Positions 1 to 8,417 of a stretch of 64,000 nucleotides of DNA are shown piece by piece. The stretch's first letter is position 1. Every line of letters begins with the position of its first letter. The DNA is taken from positions 3,038,001-3,102,000 of the forward strand of contig NC_017093.1 of the NCBI RefSeq assembly GCF_000284295.1, written 5' to 3'. Position numbers and translations under genes: made by a program. The notes beneath the pieces are model-generated. The model was given only the letters and a program-made list of their open reading frames with translations. It did no database searches and was not told where the DNA came from. The DNA comes from Actinoplanes missouriensis 431 (GTDB taxonomy: Bacteria; Actinomycetota; Actinomycetes; Mycobacteriales; Micromonosporaceae).

Positions 1-506
1 GCGGGACACTCCGGCCATGCCGACCACAGCGCGTGCATCACCGCGTCCTGCGCATCGTCGGCCACCGCCACCAGCGCGGACACCGGGTCGGCGCCGGAGT
101 CGGGGAGGACTCCCTGCCCTGATCCGGTGTGACCGTCCCAGGTTTCGGCATAGGCGTTCTCCCGGACGCGCAGCCGGCAGCCGTGAGGCAGGCCGCTCGC
201 CGCGATGTCCCGGTTCACCAGGCGCATGGCCTCCTGCAGGCGTACCAGCCAACCCGGCTCCTCCGCGAAGCCGGGAGCGAAGTCGGCCTTCGCCAGGACA
301 ACGAGGGCGAGTTCGGCCCTGTGCAGCCGGCTCCCCGGGGCGCAATCGAGGCTCTGCGACGCCAGCTCGGTGGCGTCCGGATCAGCCGGGCGGAACTCCA
401 GCACGGACGCGGCCAGGTCGAACGTGTCCGTGCAGTCCACCGCTCCTGCCCGGGCCGCGCGGTAGACGATCCGGCAGAGCCGGTCGAAGTCCGCTGTCTC
501 ATCCAT
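1..506 (-). CDS. Hypothetical protein, C-terminus beyond window edge
   Basis: The frame opens with ATG at 506 on the minus strand (residues MDETADFDRLCRIVYRA) and stays open for 168 codons to the left edge, so the gene is partial. The product is acidic and soluble-looking, with no signal peptide or membrane segment. The region around residues 85-110 (AMRLVNRDIAASGLPHG) looks helical. Its amino-acid composition is far more protein-like than the overlapping frames. I do not recognise the family. It diverges from the DUF3592-like gene that starts about 50 bp away. Confidence 0.6.
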   Translation of the reverse strand, partial: MDETADFDRLCRIVYRAARAGAVDCTDTFDLAASVLEFRPADPDATELASQSLDCAPGSRLHRAELALVVLAKADFAPGFAEEPGWLVRLQEAMRLVNRDIAASGLPHGCRLRVRENAYAETWDGHTGSGQGVLPDSGADPVSALVAVADDAQDAVMHALWSAWPECP

Positions 507-554
507 GTATCCATGATCAGGCACCGCGTTGACCAGGGTCCCTACGCTGGCGCA

Positions 555-1005
555 ATGAAGATCGTTGATGTCGGGGCTGCGGTCGTGCTCTCCGCGACCG
601 CGGCGACCTTCCTCGGGCTCGGTTGGGAGCTCCGGTCGGAACAGTCCGCCTACGGCGACGGAATCGTCACGACGGCGACCACGACCAGCTTCCGCACCAC
701 ACGCTCCGCCAACGAGGACCGGACGATCTGGACCACCCACTATCGGCCCGTCTACACCTTCTGAGACACAGGACGGCGAGACGGCGACGTTCGCTGATCC
801 GAAGACCGTCACGGAACTGCCGCAGGTGGGCCGGACCGTTCAGCTCTCCTACCGCGCCGATCAGCCCGGGCGGGCCCGGGTGGTCCGCGGCTGGCACGGC
901 TGGACGGCTTTCCCGGTCATGTTCACGGCGGTCGGCGCGGTGCTCCTCGCGGGCATCCTCTACACCCTGGTACGCCCGAGAGCGCGTCTCACGGCCTCAC
1001 GCTGA
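555..1005 (+). pseudogene. DUF3592-like membrane protein, split by a frameshift
   Basis: An ATG at 555 starts a reading frame with one hydrophobic helix (VVLSATAATFLGLGWEL) and a short beta-rich stretch ending VYTF at a TGA near 764. The frame shifted by one base continues directly as ETQDGETATFADPKTV, then a second membrane helix (VMFTAVGAVLLAGILYTLV), stopping at 1005. TM, soluble beta domain with a 'DG' turn, TM, basic tail is the usual layout of DUF3592 proteins (about 140-150 aa), and the two halves together give that length. A single extra T near 762-764 would explain the break. It may be a true mutation or a sequencing error. Function of the family is unknown. Confidence 0.6.
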
Positions 1006-1105
1006 GTTCATCGATGAGATCTCGATAGGTGTGGGCCGCCGGTTCCGGTTGGTAATCGGAGTCTGGGACACGATGCGTACCCTTGGTTGAAAGGTCTGCC
1101 GGAGG

Positions 1106-1318
1106 TTACGGCCTGCGGTCGCGCCGCAACCTGGTGAGGCCGGCGACGGCCAGCGCAGCGCCGGCGAGCACGCCACCGTAGAACATCAATTGGAGCATCC
1201 CGCCCCCGATGTTGGGACCGCCCCACCGATCAGGAAACGCATCGCGCGCCCACAGATTGACTACTGCGCCAGTCAGGCTGACGGCGAGCAGTGCCGCGCC
1301 GGCTGCGGTTAGCCGCAT
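1106..1318 (-). CDS. Small two-helix membrane protein
   Basis: About 70 residues starting MRLTAAGAALLAVSLTGAV, with two hydrophobic helices (residues about 4-22 and 44-62) and an Arg-rich C-terminus (RLRRDRRP), which suggests an inner-membrane protein with a cytoplasmic tail. The frame is open further upstream, but this ATG starts right at the first helix and upstream residues look non-coding. The IS481 element lies about 150 bp upstream. Family not recognised. Confidence 0.5.
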   Translation of the reverse strand: MRLTAAGAALLAVSLTGAVVNLWARDAFPDRWGGPNIGGGMLQLMFYGGVLAGAALAVAGLTRLRRDRRP

Positions 1319-1460
1319 GTTCGATGCTCCTTCGGGGTGTGTCGATCCAGCTTCCCATCCCGTTGCCATTAACGCAGCAAGGTCCAACGCACTGTCGTAC
1401 GGCCGAGCGGGCCCGCCGGGTCGGCGCGAACCGACCATGCGTGCCCTCAGCCTGGACGGC

Positions 1461-1466
1461 GCTAGT
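1461..1466. repeat. Left target-site duplication of the IS481 element
   Basis: GCTAGT lies immediately outside the left inverted repeat and is repeated exactly outside the right one at 2593-2598. It fits the NCTAGN target and 6-bp duplication known for IS481. Confidence 0.9.
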
Positions 1467-2454
1467 TGTGATGTCCAGCCAGGTTGTTCAACCGGGTGAT
1501 GGGTGCCAGTTTGCCGATGGCGGTGTGGGGTCTGTGGTGGTTGTAGTCGTGCAGGAATGCGGGTAGTGCGGCGCGGCGGGCTTTCTCCGAGGTGTAGAGC
1601 TTGGCGAAGGCCCAGCCGTCGGCCAGGGTGCGGTGGAAACGCTCGATCTTGCCGTTTGTCTGAGGCCGGTAAGGGCGCGTCTTCTTCACCGTGATGCCCA
1701 GTTCGGCGCAGGTGTCTCGCCAGAGGTGTGATTTGTAGGCGGAGCCGTTGTCCGACAGCACTCGCCGGGTGGTGACGCCGCGTTCGGCGAACCAGGTGGT
1801 CGCGCGGCGTAGGACTGCGGTGGCGGTGACCGCGGTTTCGTCGTCGTGGATTTCGGCGTAGGCCACGCGGGAGTGGTCGTCGATGACGGTGTGCACGAAC
1901 GCGGTGCCGATCATGGGGTTGTAGTGCTTGTTGCGTGGCTTGCCGATCGTGGTGGCCCGGTTCTTCTTGCCTTGCTGACGGCCGAGGTAGCGCCAGCCGC
2001 CTCCATCAGGCACGTTGCCGAGTTTCTTGACGTCGACATGCAGCAGGTCGCCGGGCTGGGCGTGTTCGTAGCGGCGGATCGGTTCGCCGGTGGCACGGTC
2101 GAGGTGAGACAGCCGGTTCGCTCGCTGGCGGAGCAGGACGGCGTGCACGGTGGAAGCTGCCAGGCCGATCTCATCGGCGATCGGGACCGGACCCCAGCGT
2201 CGTTTACGGCGTAGGTGCAGAATCTTGCGTACCACCGGTGCCGGGGTCCGGTTCGGCTGTCGGTGGGGTCGTGACGAGCGGTCGTGCATGCCGGCTTCGC
2301 CTTCAGCGCGGTAGCGGCCGGCCCATTTCGCGGCGGTGCGCCAGGACACGTCGTAGCGTTCGGCTGCTCGTGCGGGTGACCAGCCGTGGTCCACGATCAG
2401 ACGCGCCAGCCGCAATCGCGCTCGTGGGGTCAGCGCGGCGTTAGCGTGGGACAT
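1462..2454 (-). CDS. IS481-family transposase
   Basis: The 330-residue product has an N-terminal helix-turn-helix (residues about 15-55, with WSPARAAERYDVSWRTAAKW) and an integrase-core DDE domain. The DDE residues appear in DLLHVDVKKL, RVLSDNGSAYKS and TNGKIERFHRTL, followed by the family C-terminal signature YNHHRPHTAIG. The ATG at 2454 is chosen because GGAGG lies 5 bases upstream; the frame is open for 16 more codons but without a ribosome site. The TAG stop at 1462-1464 is not part of the element: it is supplied by the CTAG target site, so the gene ends in duplicated host DNA. The protein catalyses cut/paste or copy of its own IS. Confidence 0.92.
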   Translation of the reverse strand: MSHANAALTPRARLRLARLIVDHGWSPARAAERYDVSWRTAAKWAGRYRAEGEAGMHDRSSRPHRQPNRTPAPVVRKILHLRRKRRWGPVPIADEIGLAASTVHAVLLRQRANRLSHLDRATGEPIRRYEHAQPGDLLHVDVKKLGNVPDGGGWRYLGRQQGKKNRATTIGKPRNKHYNPMIGTAFVHTVIDDHSRVAYAEIHDDETAVTATAVLRRATTWFAERGVTTRRVLSDNGSAYKSHLWRDTCAELGITVKKTRPYRPQTNGKIERFHRTLADGWAFAKLYTSEKARRAALPAFLHDYNHHRPHTAIGKLAPITRLNNLAGHHN

Positions 2455-2592
2455 GAAGGCCTCCAGCCTGGTGAGAGTGGTTCCGTGACAGCTCCACTGC
2501 ACCGTTGGAGGCCTTCATCTGTTCACAAGATCAGGTCTTGATCGTCAGATCGAGTGGTCGCACTTCCTCGACCAACGTCCCTGGACATCACA
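1467..2592 (-). mobile_element. IS481-family insertion sequence, complete
   Basis: A 1126-bp element bounded by perfect 12-bp inverted repeats, TGTGATGTCCAG at 1467-1478 and its complement at 2581-2592. It is flanked by identical 6-bp duplications GCTAGT. It carries one transposase gene on the minus strand. Exact ends, exact duplication and an intact open reading frame indicate a recent, possibly still mobile insertion. It sits between a small membrane-protein gene and a small hypothetical gene and does not visibly disrupt either. Confidence 0.92.
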
Positions 2593-2598
2593 GCTAGT
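2593..2598. repeat. Right target-site duplication of the IS481 element
   Basis: GCTAGT immediately outside the right inverted repeat, identical to 1461-1466. Confidence 0.9.
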
Positions 2599-2646
2599 GC
2601 CGTGACCAATAACGTTCACCGGCTGGGCTCCCAGTAGCCTCGAGGC

Positions 2647-2970
2647 GTGGGCGGCCAAGAGCAGTACGTGCGATATCGGCAGGATCGAACTGTGCTGGCG
2701 GCGATTGGTACTCAGTTGGAGTCCCAGGTCAATCGGGTCAGCGTGCGCTTGCCTCGGTCTCTGGCCGAGTCGGCGGTCGCGGCCTGGGATCGGGAGGAGA
2801 CAGACGAGATCGGCGAGGAGAGCCGCGAGGAGTACGAGTTGCGTGATGACGCCGCCGAGCTGGCTTGGATCGGCCTGGCCGTCAGTGAGCGCGGTGTGTG
2901 GGACGGCGAGGAGGTCGTCGTTGATCTGGATGTTGTGCAGGTCGCTGCGGCACTGCGGGCCGCACGGTAG
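2647..2970 (+). CDS. Small acidic hypothetical protein
   Basis: GTG start at 2647, 107 residues. The middle is rich in Glu and Asp (residues 45-65, ETDEIGEESREEYELRDDA) and the C-terminal half is amphipathic helical. It has no membrane segment or signal peptide. Codon use fits the host. It stands alone between the IS481 element and an IS630 remnant, so it may be accessory. The family is not recognised. The N-terminal phrase NRVSVRLPRSLAESAVAAW faintly recalls ribbon-helix-helix proteins, but that is not enough to assign one. Confidence 0.55.
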   Translation: MGGQEQYVRYRQDRTVLAAIGTQLESQVNRVSVRLPRSLAESAVAAWDREETDEIGEESREEYELRDDAAELAWIGLAVSERGVWDGEEVVVDLDVVQVAAALRAAR

Positions 2971-2971
2971 T

Positions 2972-3219
2972 TCAGGCGGCGCAGGCGAGAGGTCGTCCGC
3001 CCCAGCGGATGCCTTTCTCGCTGCGGACGCGGACGCGGGCGCGTTCGCGGCGTTGGGCGGCCAGGACGTCGGGGTGGCGTGCGTGGGTGTTGCGCCAGCG
3101 CAGGTAGGCGTGCAGTTTGCGGGCCAGGGCGGTGTGGTTCGGATGGTTCGAGCCGGCGATCACGAAGGTGCGTAGCGGTCCGAACTGTGCCTCGATCGGG
3201 TTGGCCCAGGACGCTCTTG
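2972..3219 (-). pseudogene. IS630-family transposase, C-terminal remnant
   Basis: The minus-strand frame reads SWANPIEAQFGPLRTF followed by VIAGSNHPNHTALARKLHAY and ends in a basic tail. SWANPIE with QFGPLRTF and GSNHPNH is the C-terminal signature of many actinobacterial IS630-type transposases and includes the last catalytic Glu region. An in-frame TGA lies just before ASWAN, and nothing upstream continues the transposase, so only about 80 C-terminal residues survive. It abuts the 3' end of the next gene. Confidence 0.75.
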
Positions 3220-3228
3220 GTCAGAGCA

Positions 3229-3909
3229 CTAGCTGACCGCCGTTGCGATCGGGTAGCCGGCCGCGGCCACTTCCGTACGGACGGCGGCGAGGCTCGACTC
3301 CGGGTTCAGCGCCCGGACCACGTCGTCGGTGAGTGGCCGCAGCGCCGCGACGTACGCCACCGCATCCCGGTCGATCTCGGTCTCGTAGTAGTCGCTGGCG
3401 AAGTCAACGTACGCGTCGACGATGTCGTCGCACAGGATGCTGAGCCGGTCAGTGCCGTCCGGGCTGATGTCGTAGGGGCCGCGGGCCGGCGGGAACGTGA
3501 TGCCGGCGCCGGCGTGCCAGCGGTCGTCGCCGGTCCGCCGCCACAGCACCGCTGTCGCGATCAGGTCGTCGCCGTCGCAGAACGCCGGATCGGCGACCTG
3601 TCCGGCGAACTCCGGCGGCAGCCCGTCGAGCAGTCCCGGCCAGAGCGCCATATCGTCATCGGCGGCATAGGGCGACATCGCGGACTCGTGGTCGAACAGC
3701 CGGATGAATACGCCGGCGTCGCCGAAGACGATGGTGTACTCGTCGCCGCTGCCGTTGCTCATCAGCGCTGCTTCACTGTCACCCCAGGCGGTGTAGCTGT
3801 AGTACTCGTACCCGGTGCCCTGGATCAACTCCAGAACGGCCAGTGCCCGGCACCGGTCGCGCAGCACCGGAATCGAGGGCAGCCGACCGGCGATGTCATA
3901 GACGTTCAC
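3229..3909 (-). CDS. Hypothetical protein, about 226 aa
   Basis: Starts MNVYDIAGRLPSIPVLRDRC and reads as a soluble acidic protein with several aromatic strands (YEYYSYTAWGDSEAALMSNG). There is no signal peptide, membrane segment or recognisable catalytic motif. The stretch FGDAGVFIRLFDHESAMSPY resembles actinobacterial hypothetical proteins that often occur with toxin or immunity islands, but I cannot name a family. The stop overlaps the edge of the IS630 remnant region. Start chosen at the only ATG consistent with the protein-like N-terminus. Confidence 0.65.
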   Translation of the reverse strand: MNVYDIAGRLPSIPVLRDRCRALAVLELIQGTGYEYYSYTAWGDSEAALMSNGSGDEYTIVFGDAGVFIRLFDHESAMSPYAADDDMALWPGLLDGLPPEFAGQVADPAFCDGDDLIATAVLWRRTGDDRWHAGAGITFPPARGPYDISPDGTDRLSILCDDIVDAYVDFASDYYETEIDRDAVAYVAALRPLTDDVVRALNPESSLAAVRTEVAAAGYPIATAVS

Positions 3910-4045
3910 CCGATGACCTTACGAGCCCCGCCGTCACCCGGCTCCGGCACGGTGCTCCGGGCCCTCGACCGTGCCCCGCAACGCCTCGGCCACAACGCCA
4001 TCGGTATACATCAGCAACGCTGTCTTGGCACCCACGGTCCGAACG

Positions 4046-4711
4046 CTACGGTGACTTCGCAGGCCGCACAGTGCCCCGGCACAGCAGGACCGCAATGCGG
4101 CCGACTGCCACCGTCATGGCTGGTGGCCGGCCGTACAGGGCATCTTGTCGTGCCGAATTCAGTGCGTTCTCCGTGGAGGCCCGAGCTGGTCGTTTCGCCG
4201 ATTCTTGAATAGCCGAACGGGGGCGACTTCGGGTGGTCGTCGGGAGGGCGTAGGAACCCCATTTCCGGAGCCCTTTCGCGCGTGGTTCCGGTGACCTGGA
4301 ATGCGGGCCCTTGGCCTTTCGGCTTCCGTCCTGGGCAGAGTTTCCAGCTGCATCCTCCACACCCTCGGTCGCGGCAGGCGAAGGGTCCGGCACGAGCGCT
4401 TCACCCTTCCCCGCATCACGCTGATCCGCCTTGGTCACGACTGCATCGTCCGGGGTGGCGCTGGGCTCACTCGCGCAGTCGAGTGGCGCTTCACCATCGG
4501 GTTGTGGGGCCCCGCACGGCGGCTGGGCGGAGACCGCGGCGCGCTCCTCGGCTTCTCGTAACTGGTGCAGGCGCCGGGCGTGGCGTTGGGTGAGACCCCA
4601 CGAACGGTGCCGCTCGTGCTCCCGCCGGAACTCCTCCGCCGCCGGAGAATAATTGCGGCGCAGCGTCCGATCCCGAAGATTCCGGGTGGGAAACAAGGAA
4701 AGCTGCGCCAT
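4046..4711 (-). CDS. Hypothetical protein with conserved-looking basic N-terminus
   Basis: Proposed start MAQLSLFPTRNLRDRTLRRN; a GTG seven codons upstream (4732) is the alternative. The first 60 residues, with NYSPAAEEFRREHERHR and GLTQRHARRLHQLRE, look like a real charged helical domain. From about residue 65 the chain becomes low-complexity (Pro, Ala, Glu) and the last third is Arg/Ser-rich with little protein character, so the C-terminus may be frameshifted or non-coding. No function can be assigned. Confidence 0.4.
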   Translation of the reverse strand: MAQLSLFPTRNLRDRTLRRNYSPAAEEFRREHERHRSWGLTQRHARRLHQLREAEERAAVSAQPPCGAPQPDGEAPLDCASEPSATPDDAVVTKADQRDAGKGEALVPDPSPAATEGVEDAAGNSAQDGSRKAKGPHSRSPEPRAKGLRKWGSYALPTTTRSRPRSAIQESAKRPARASTENALNSARQDALYGRPPAMTVAVGRIAVLLCRGTVRPAKSP

Positions 4712-4922
4712 CACCCGATAATCCGCGGCCACTCAACGAACAATCCCGCCCGAATTTCACATCGCAGAATGTTCGCCAATCAGCTTGATGATCCGCCGAT
4801 GAAGCTCCACGAAACCGTCAACGCCCCCATCGACAGGTCGGCGTAACGCTTTCTTACTCTCCGGCCCTCAGGCGTGCTGATTGCTGATGAGGGTAAAGCC
4901 GCCGTCACGGCGAGCCAGGCGG

Positions 4923-5981
4923 TCAGAAAGCATAGACCGTGTAGCTGTAGGGACGGCCTCGTTCGTAGATGGCCCGCAACCGTGGCTGCCTGACCTCGGG
5001 CAGTCGGGCCAGGACGCTGAGGAAGATCTGACCGTCGGGCTGGAACCGGTGAGCCGGGAGCTGCGCCGGCAGGGCTTCCGGCGGGATCGGGACCGTCCGC
5101 CCGACCGGCTTCGGGGCTGCGTGGAAGGCGAGGTGCCGCCAGGCGTCCCAGGCCAGCGGGACCGGTTTCACCGGCGGGGCCACCGGCCAGAGTTCGCCGG
5201 TCTGCGGATGCACCGGGATGAGCGCGACGTCGCCGTCGGGGTCCGGAAGGCCGGGCCCTGCCAGGACCAGGGTGCGCTCCGGCCCCGGGCTGACCGGGCC
5301 GACGAGACGGTCGAGAGTGGGCCGGAAGACCTCGGCGACCCGGGGATCCGGGATCGCCATCGGGTCGCCGCCCGAAGCGGTCAGGAGATGCGCCAGCGCC
5401 GAAGCTGCGGCGGCCGCCCACATCGGGTTCCAGCCGCCGCTCGGTTCGGACGGCGGGATGCCGGGCCGCTGGTCGATCAGTTCCGTCCAGTCGAGCACCG
5501 GGTGCGGGCCGGGACCGTTGTCGAGCATGCGGGTGGTCCGCGGGTCCAGCCAGATCGCCTGCCGCAGGCCGCAGTCGTCGATCCGGATGGCCACGGGTAT
5601 GCCGCAGGTGTCGCACGCCATGTTGGGTTCGCCGCCGTCGAGGCCACAGCACGCGGAGTCGCCGACGAGCGCCGGGTCGATGACGGCGCCGTGGACGTCC
5701 CCCGGGACGAGCAGCACCCGGCCGACCGGCCCGGTGGAGATGCTGAACCTCGGCGCGTACCAGCCGAGCGACTCGGCCTGACCGGATTCGAGTTCCTTCC
5801 ACCGGCGCCACGGCGAACCGGAGGGCAGCGGATCCACCGCGAACGTGCCGGGCTCCAGCGCCGGTGCCAGCGATCCCGGCCCGTTCCCGTACTTCTGATC
5901 CGCGTGGACGGGCAGCGCCACCCTCGACACCGGAACCGTCAGTGTGGCGTCGCAGTTTCGGCAGCCGAAAACCGTCATCAA
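4923..5981 (-). CDS. Hypothetical protein with paired Cys motifs
   Basis: A 352-residue product beginning MMTVFGCRNCDATLTVPVS. CxxC at residues 7-10 and CDTCG near 125 are typical of a zinc ribbon, so metal binding is likely (inference). The rest is Pro- and Trp-rich with no membrane segments; the C-terminal part mentions a repeated LPAQLPAHRFQPDG-like pattern. This type is seen in actinomycetes as an uncharacterised protein. It is followed by a small membrane protein gene upstream on the same strand, separated by 12 bp, so the two may be co-transcribed. Confidence 0.65.
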   Translation of the reverse strand: MMTVFGCRNCDATLTVPVSRVALPVHADQKYGNGPGSLAPALEPGTFAVDPLPSGSPWRRWKELESGQAESLGWYAPRFSISTGPVGRVLLVPGDVHGAVIDPALVGDSACCGLDGGEPNMACDTCGIPVAIRIDDCGLRQAIWLDPRTTRMLDNGPGPHPVLDWTELIDQRPGIPPSEPSGGWNPMWAAAAASALAHLLTASGGDPMAIPDPRVAEVFRPTLDRLVGPVSPGPERTLVLAGPGLPDPDGDVALIPVHPQTGELWPVAPPVKPVPLAWDAWRHLAFHAAPKPVGRTVPIPPEALPAQLPAHRFQPDGQIFLSVLARLPEVRQPRLRAIYERGRPYSYTVYAF

Positions 5982-5993
5982 CGAAAGCTTCCG

Positions 5994-6215
5994 TTACTCA
6001 TTCCGCTGTGGTGCGCCGGTCAGGCGTAGCCACAGAGCTGTGCCGTAAAGGATCAGGGATCCGATGCCGAGGACCGCGCCCCCGGTGTAGGCCACCTCGA
6101 GCCCGCCGCCCGCCAAGACACCCAGGAAGAGCAGGGCGGCGCTGCCGGCCGTCATGCCCGTGGCGAAGAGGGCACACTGGACGGCCGCGCTTTTCGATCT
6201 GACCTCGCCGTTCAT
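5994..6215 (-). CDS. Small two-helix membrane protein
   Basis: About 73 residues, MNGEVRSKSAAVQCALFATG at the N-terminus, with two membrane helices (residues about 10-35 and 40-65) and a short polar tail ending APQRNE. A second ATG three codons upstream (6224) is an equally possible start. It lies 12 bp before the zinc-ribbon-like gene on the same strand. Family not recognised. Confidence 0.5.
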   Translation of the reverse strand: MNGEVRSKSAAVQCALFATGMTAGSAALLFLGVLAGGGLEVAYTGGAVLGIGSLILYGTALWLRLTGAPQRNE

Positions 6216-6468
6216 GGCCCACATGGTCTCATCGCGACACAAAGAGCCACGAGAGTGTGGCCACGACAAGGGGAGGCACTCATGCGTTGCCTCGGGCCAC
6301 TAGGTCGGTGAGCCAGGTGGCCTCGTCGAACGGCACCATCTCGGCGGTCGACCAGAAGGTGGCGGCCTCGTCGGTCGACGGCGGCCCGGCCCGCCGGGTC
6401 AAGTTCTGCGCTGCGAAACCTGACTGCGGGCGGTGCGAAGCGACGCGATCGCGCGGAAAGGCCTTGCG

Positions 6469-6494
6469 CAATGGTCAAGAAACGTTGACCATTG
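6469..6494. promoter_or_regulatory. Candidate ArsR-type operator
   Basis: A perfect inverted repeat, CAATGGTCAA, 6-bp spacer, TTGACCATTG, ends 5 bp before the ATG of the ArsR-family gene. Arms of 10 bp with a short spacer directly over the ribosome-binding region are what a dimeric winged-helix repressor would bind, so autoregulation of the regulator and its co-transcribed exporter is likely (inference). Confidence 0.7.
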
Positions 6495-6499
6495 AGCGC

Positions 6500-7039
6500 A
6501 TGCCTGCGGACGATCTACCCGAGACGTTTCACGTCACCACGGCCGAGCAGCTACGCGCCGTCGCCAACCTCACCCGTCACCGGATCATGGCCGTGCTCCG
6601 CTTCGAGCCGGCGACGATCACGCAGATCGCCGATCGGGTGGGGCTGGCGAAGGGCAGTTCCAGCTACCACGTACGGCTGCTGGAGCGGGCCGGCCTGGTG
6701 ACGGTGGTGCGGACCCGGAAGGTGCGGGGAGTCACCGAGCGGTACTACGCGATGGCCGCTCAGTCGATCGAGCTGCCGGATCCGGGCGAGGGCCGGCCGG
6801 ATGTGCTGATGCGCAACGCGGTGGCGGACCTGGAGGCAGCGCCGGCGGACGGCACGCGGCAGGTGCGGATGGCGCATCTGCGGCTCACCGAGGAGCAGTT
6901 CACGCAGCTGGGGGAGCGGTTGCAGGCCCTTGCGGACGAGTACCGGGACCTGTCCGATCCGTCGCTGCCGGACGCGTCACTGGTCTTCGCGCTGTTCCAC
7001 CCGGCAACCCGCGTGCAGGCCGGAGGTGATGCCGAGTGA
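6500..7039 (+). CDS. ArsR-family winged-helix transcriptional regulator
   Basis: The 179-residue protein starts MPADDLPETFHVTTAEQLRA. Residues 20-90 form a winged HTH: LTRHRIMAVLRFEPATITQI, then VGLAKGSSSYHVRLLERAGL, the recognition-helix pattern of ArsR/HTH_20 proteins. No clustered Cys or His metal site is visible, so it probably senses a drug or metabolite rather than arsenite. The C-terminal half (residues 100-175) is helical and likely dimerises. The ATG at 6500 is chosen because it starts before the HTH and directly follows the palindromic operator. Its last codons overlap the MFS gene by 4 bp. Confidence 0.85.
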   Translation: MPADDLPETFHVTTAEQLRAVANLTRHRIMAVLRFEPATITQIADRVGLAKGSSSYHVRLLERAGLVTVVRTRKVRGVTERYYAMAAQSIELPDPGEGRPDVLMRNAVADLEAAPADGTRQVRMAHLRLTEEQFTQLGERLQALADEYRDLSDPSLPDASLVFALFHPATRVQAGGDAE

Positions 7040-8295
7040 CCGCAGACGTCCGGAAACTGCCGGCCGGGTTCGGGCGACTGTGGACCGCGCAGACGGTGTC
7101 CTCGCTCGGCGACGGGGTCACCCACGCCGCGTTCCCGCTGCTCGCGCTGACGTTGACCCGGGACCCGATGGCGCTCGCCGTGGTCACCGCCGCCGGAACG
7201 CTGCCGTGGCTGCTCTTCGGGGTGATCGGCGGCGCGCTTGTCGACCGCTGGGACCGCCGGCGCACGATGTGGGTCGCGGACGTGGCACGCGCGGTGCTGC
7301 TCGCGATCCCGGTCGGGGCGGCCGCCTTCGGCGTGCTGAGCATCCCGTTGCTCGCAGCCGTCGCCTTCCTGCTCGGGCTCGGTGGCCTCTTCTTCGACAC
7401 GGCCGCCACCGCCTACCTGCCCGACCTGCTCGGCCGCGAACCCGCGCTCCTGGAGCGCGCCAACTCCCGCCTGCGCGGAGCCCAGACCGCCATGGCCGGC
7501 TTCGCGGGGCCACCGGCGGGCAGCGCGCTGCTCTCGCTCGGGCGGGCGGCGCCGCTGCTCGCTGACGCGGTGTCGTTCGCGCTCTCCGCCTTGCTGGTCC
7601 GGTCGCTTCCCGCCATGCCCCGGCCCGTCACGCAGGCCCGCGAGTCACTGCTCCGGCAGGCGCGGGCCGGCGCCTCGTATGTCTTCCGGGACCAGTTACT
7701 GCTCGGACTCGCGCTCCGCCCGGCGATCGGGAACATCGCCTTCACCGCCGTCGGGACCGTCCTCGCCCTCTTCGCGCACGACCGGCTCGGCATCGCGACC
7801 TACGGCTTCGGCCTGCTCCTCACGGCAGAGGCCACCGGCGGCCTGATCGGTGCGGCCATCGCCTCCTTCCTGGGCCGGCGCCTCGGCACCGGCACCGCGC
7901 TGACCTGCACAGCCGCGGTCGAGGGACTCGCCGTCCTGGGTCTGGCCGCCGCCCCGAACCCGTACGTCGCCGGCCTCGCCCTCGCCGCCTGCGGAGCGGC
8001 CATGGGCGCCACGATGGTGCTGGCCCCGTCCCTCCGGCAGGCGATCGTCCCCGCCCACCTGATCGGCCGGGTCGCCTCCACGTCCCGGATGCTCGCCATG
8101 TGTGCCGCCCCGGTCGGCGCTTTCCTCGCCGGCTGGCTGGCCGCCACGTTCGACGTGCGCACGCCGCTCTACGTCGCGGCCGGCCTCCTGCTCGCGATGA
8201 CCGCCGTCACGGCGACCATGACCAGCAACCGCCGCGTCGAGGCAGCTCTGTGCGCCGCGGCCCCGGCCCAGCCGTCCAGCTCACTCAAAATCTGA
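7036..8295 (+). CDS. MFS efflux transporter
   Basis: GTG start overlapping the regulator's stop (GTGA). The 419-residue protein has about 12 hydrophobic helices and the MFS motif-A-like loop GGALVDRWDRRRTMWVADVA between helices 2 and 3. The N-terminal pattern FGRLWTAQTVSSLGDGVTH is typical of the EntS/MefA-like branch that exports siderophores, macrolides or other drugs. Pairing with an ArsR-type repressor and translational coupling point to an inducible drug or metabolite exporter; substrate unknown. Confidence 0.88.
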   Translation: MTADVRKLPAGFGRLWTAQTVSSLGDGVTHAAFPLLALTLTRDPMALAVVTAAGTLPWLLFGVIGGALVDRWDRRRTMWVADVARAVLLAIPVGAAAFGVLSIPLLAAVAFLLGLGGLFFDTAATAYLPDLLGREPALLERANSRLRGAQTAMAGFAGPPAGSALLSLGRAAPLLADAVSFALSALLVRSLPAMPRPVTQARESLLRQARAGASYVFRDQLLLGLALRPAIGNIAFTAVGTVLALFAHDRLGIATYGFGLLLTAEATGGLIGAAIASFLGRRLGTGTALTCTAAVEGLAVLGLAAAPNPYVAGLALAACGAAMGATMVLAPSLRQAIVPAHLIGRVASTSRMLAMCAAPVGAFLAGWLAATFDVRTPLYVAAGLLLAMTAVTATMTSNRRVEAALCAAAPAQPSSSLKI

Positions 8296-8417
8296 CGATC
8301 CGGTACGGGCGGACCTGCCGCACGCCGGTCAGGAGCGGTCGTTCCTGGGGATGATGCCGAGGGTGGAGCCGACGGACTGCGGTAGACGGCCGACGATCGC
8401 GGCGGTGGCGAAAATAC

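Noticed and set aside
4780..4922. Short minus-strand frame reading VDGGVDGFVELHRRIIKLIG up to a stop
   Set aside because: It lacks any start codon after the preceding stop; may be a gene remnant but cannot be supported. Nothing else is seen in 4712-4922.
6280..6471. 63-codon minus-strand ORF (PPSTDEAATFWSTAEMVPF)
   Set aside because: The C-terminal half looks faintly protein-like, perhaps a NUDIX or DUF remnant, but it is too short and the first half is Arg-rich noise; left unannotated.
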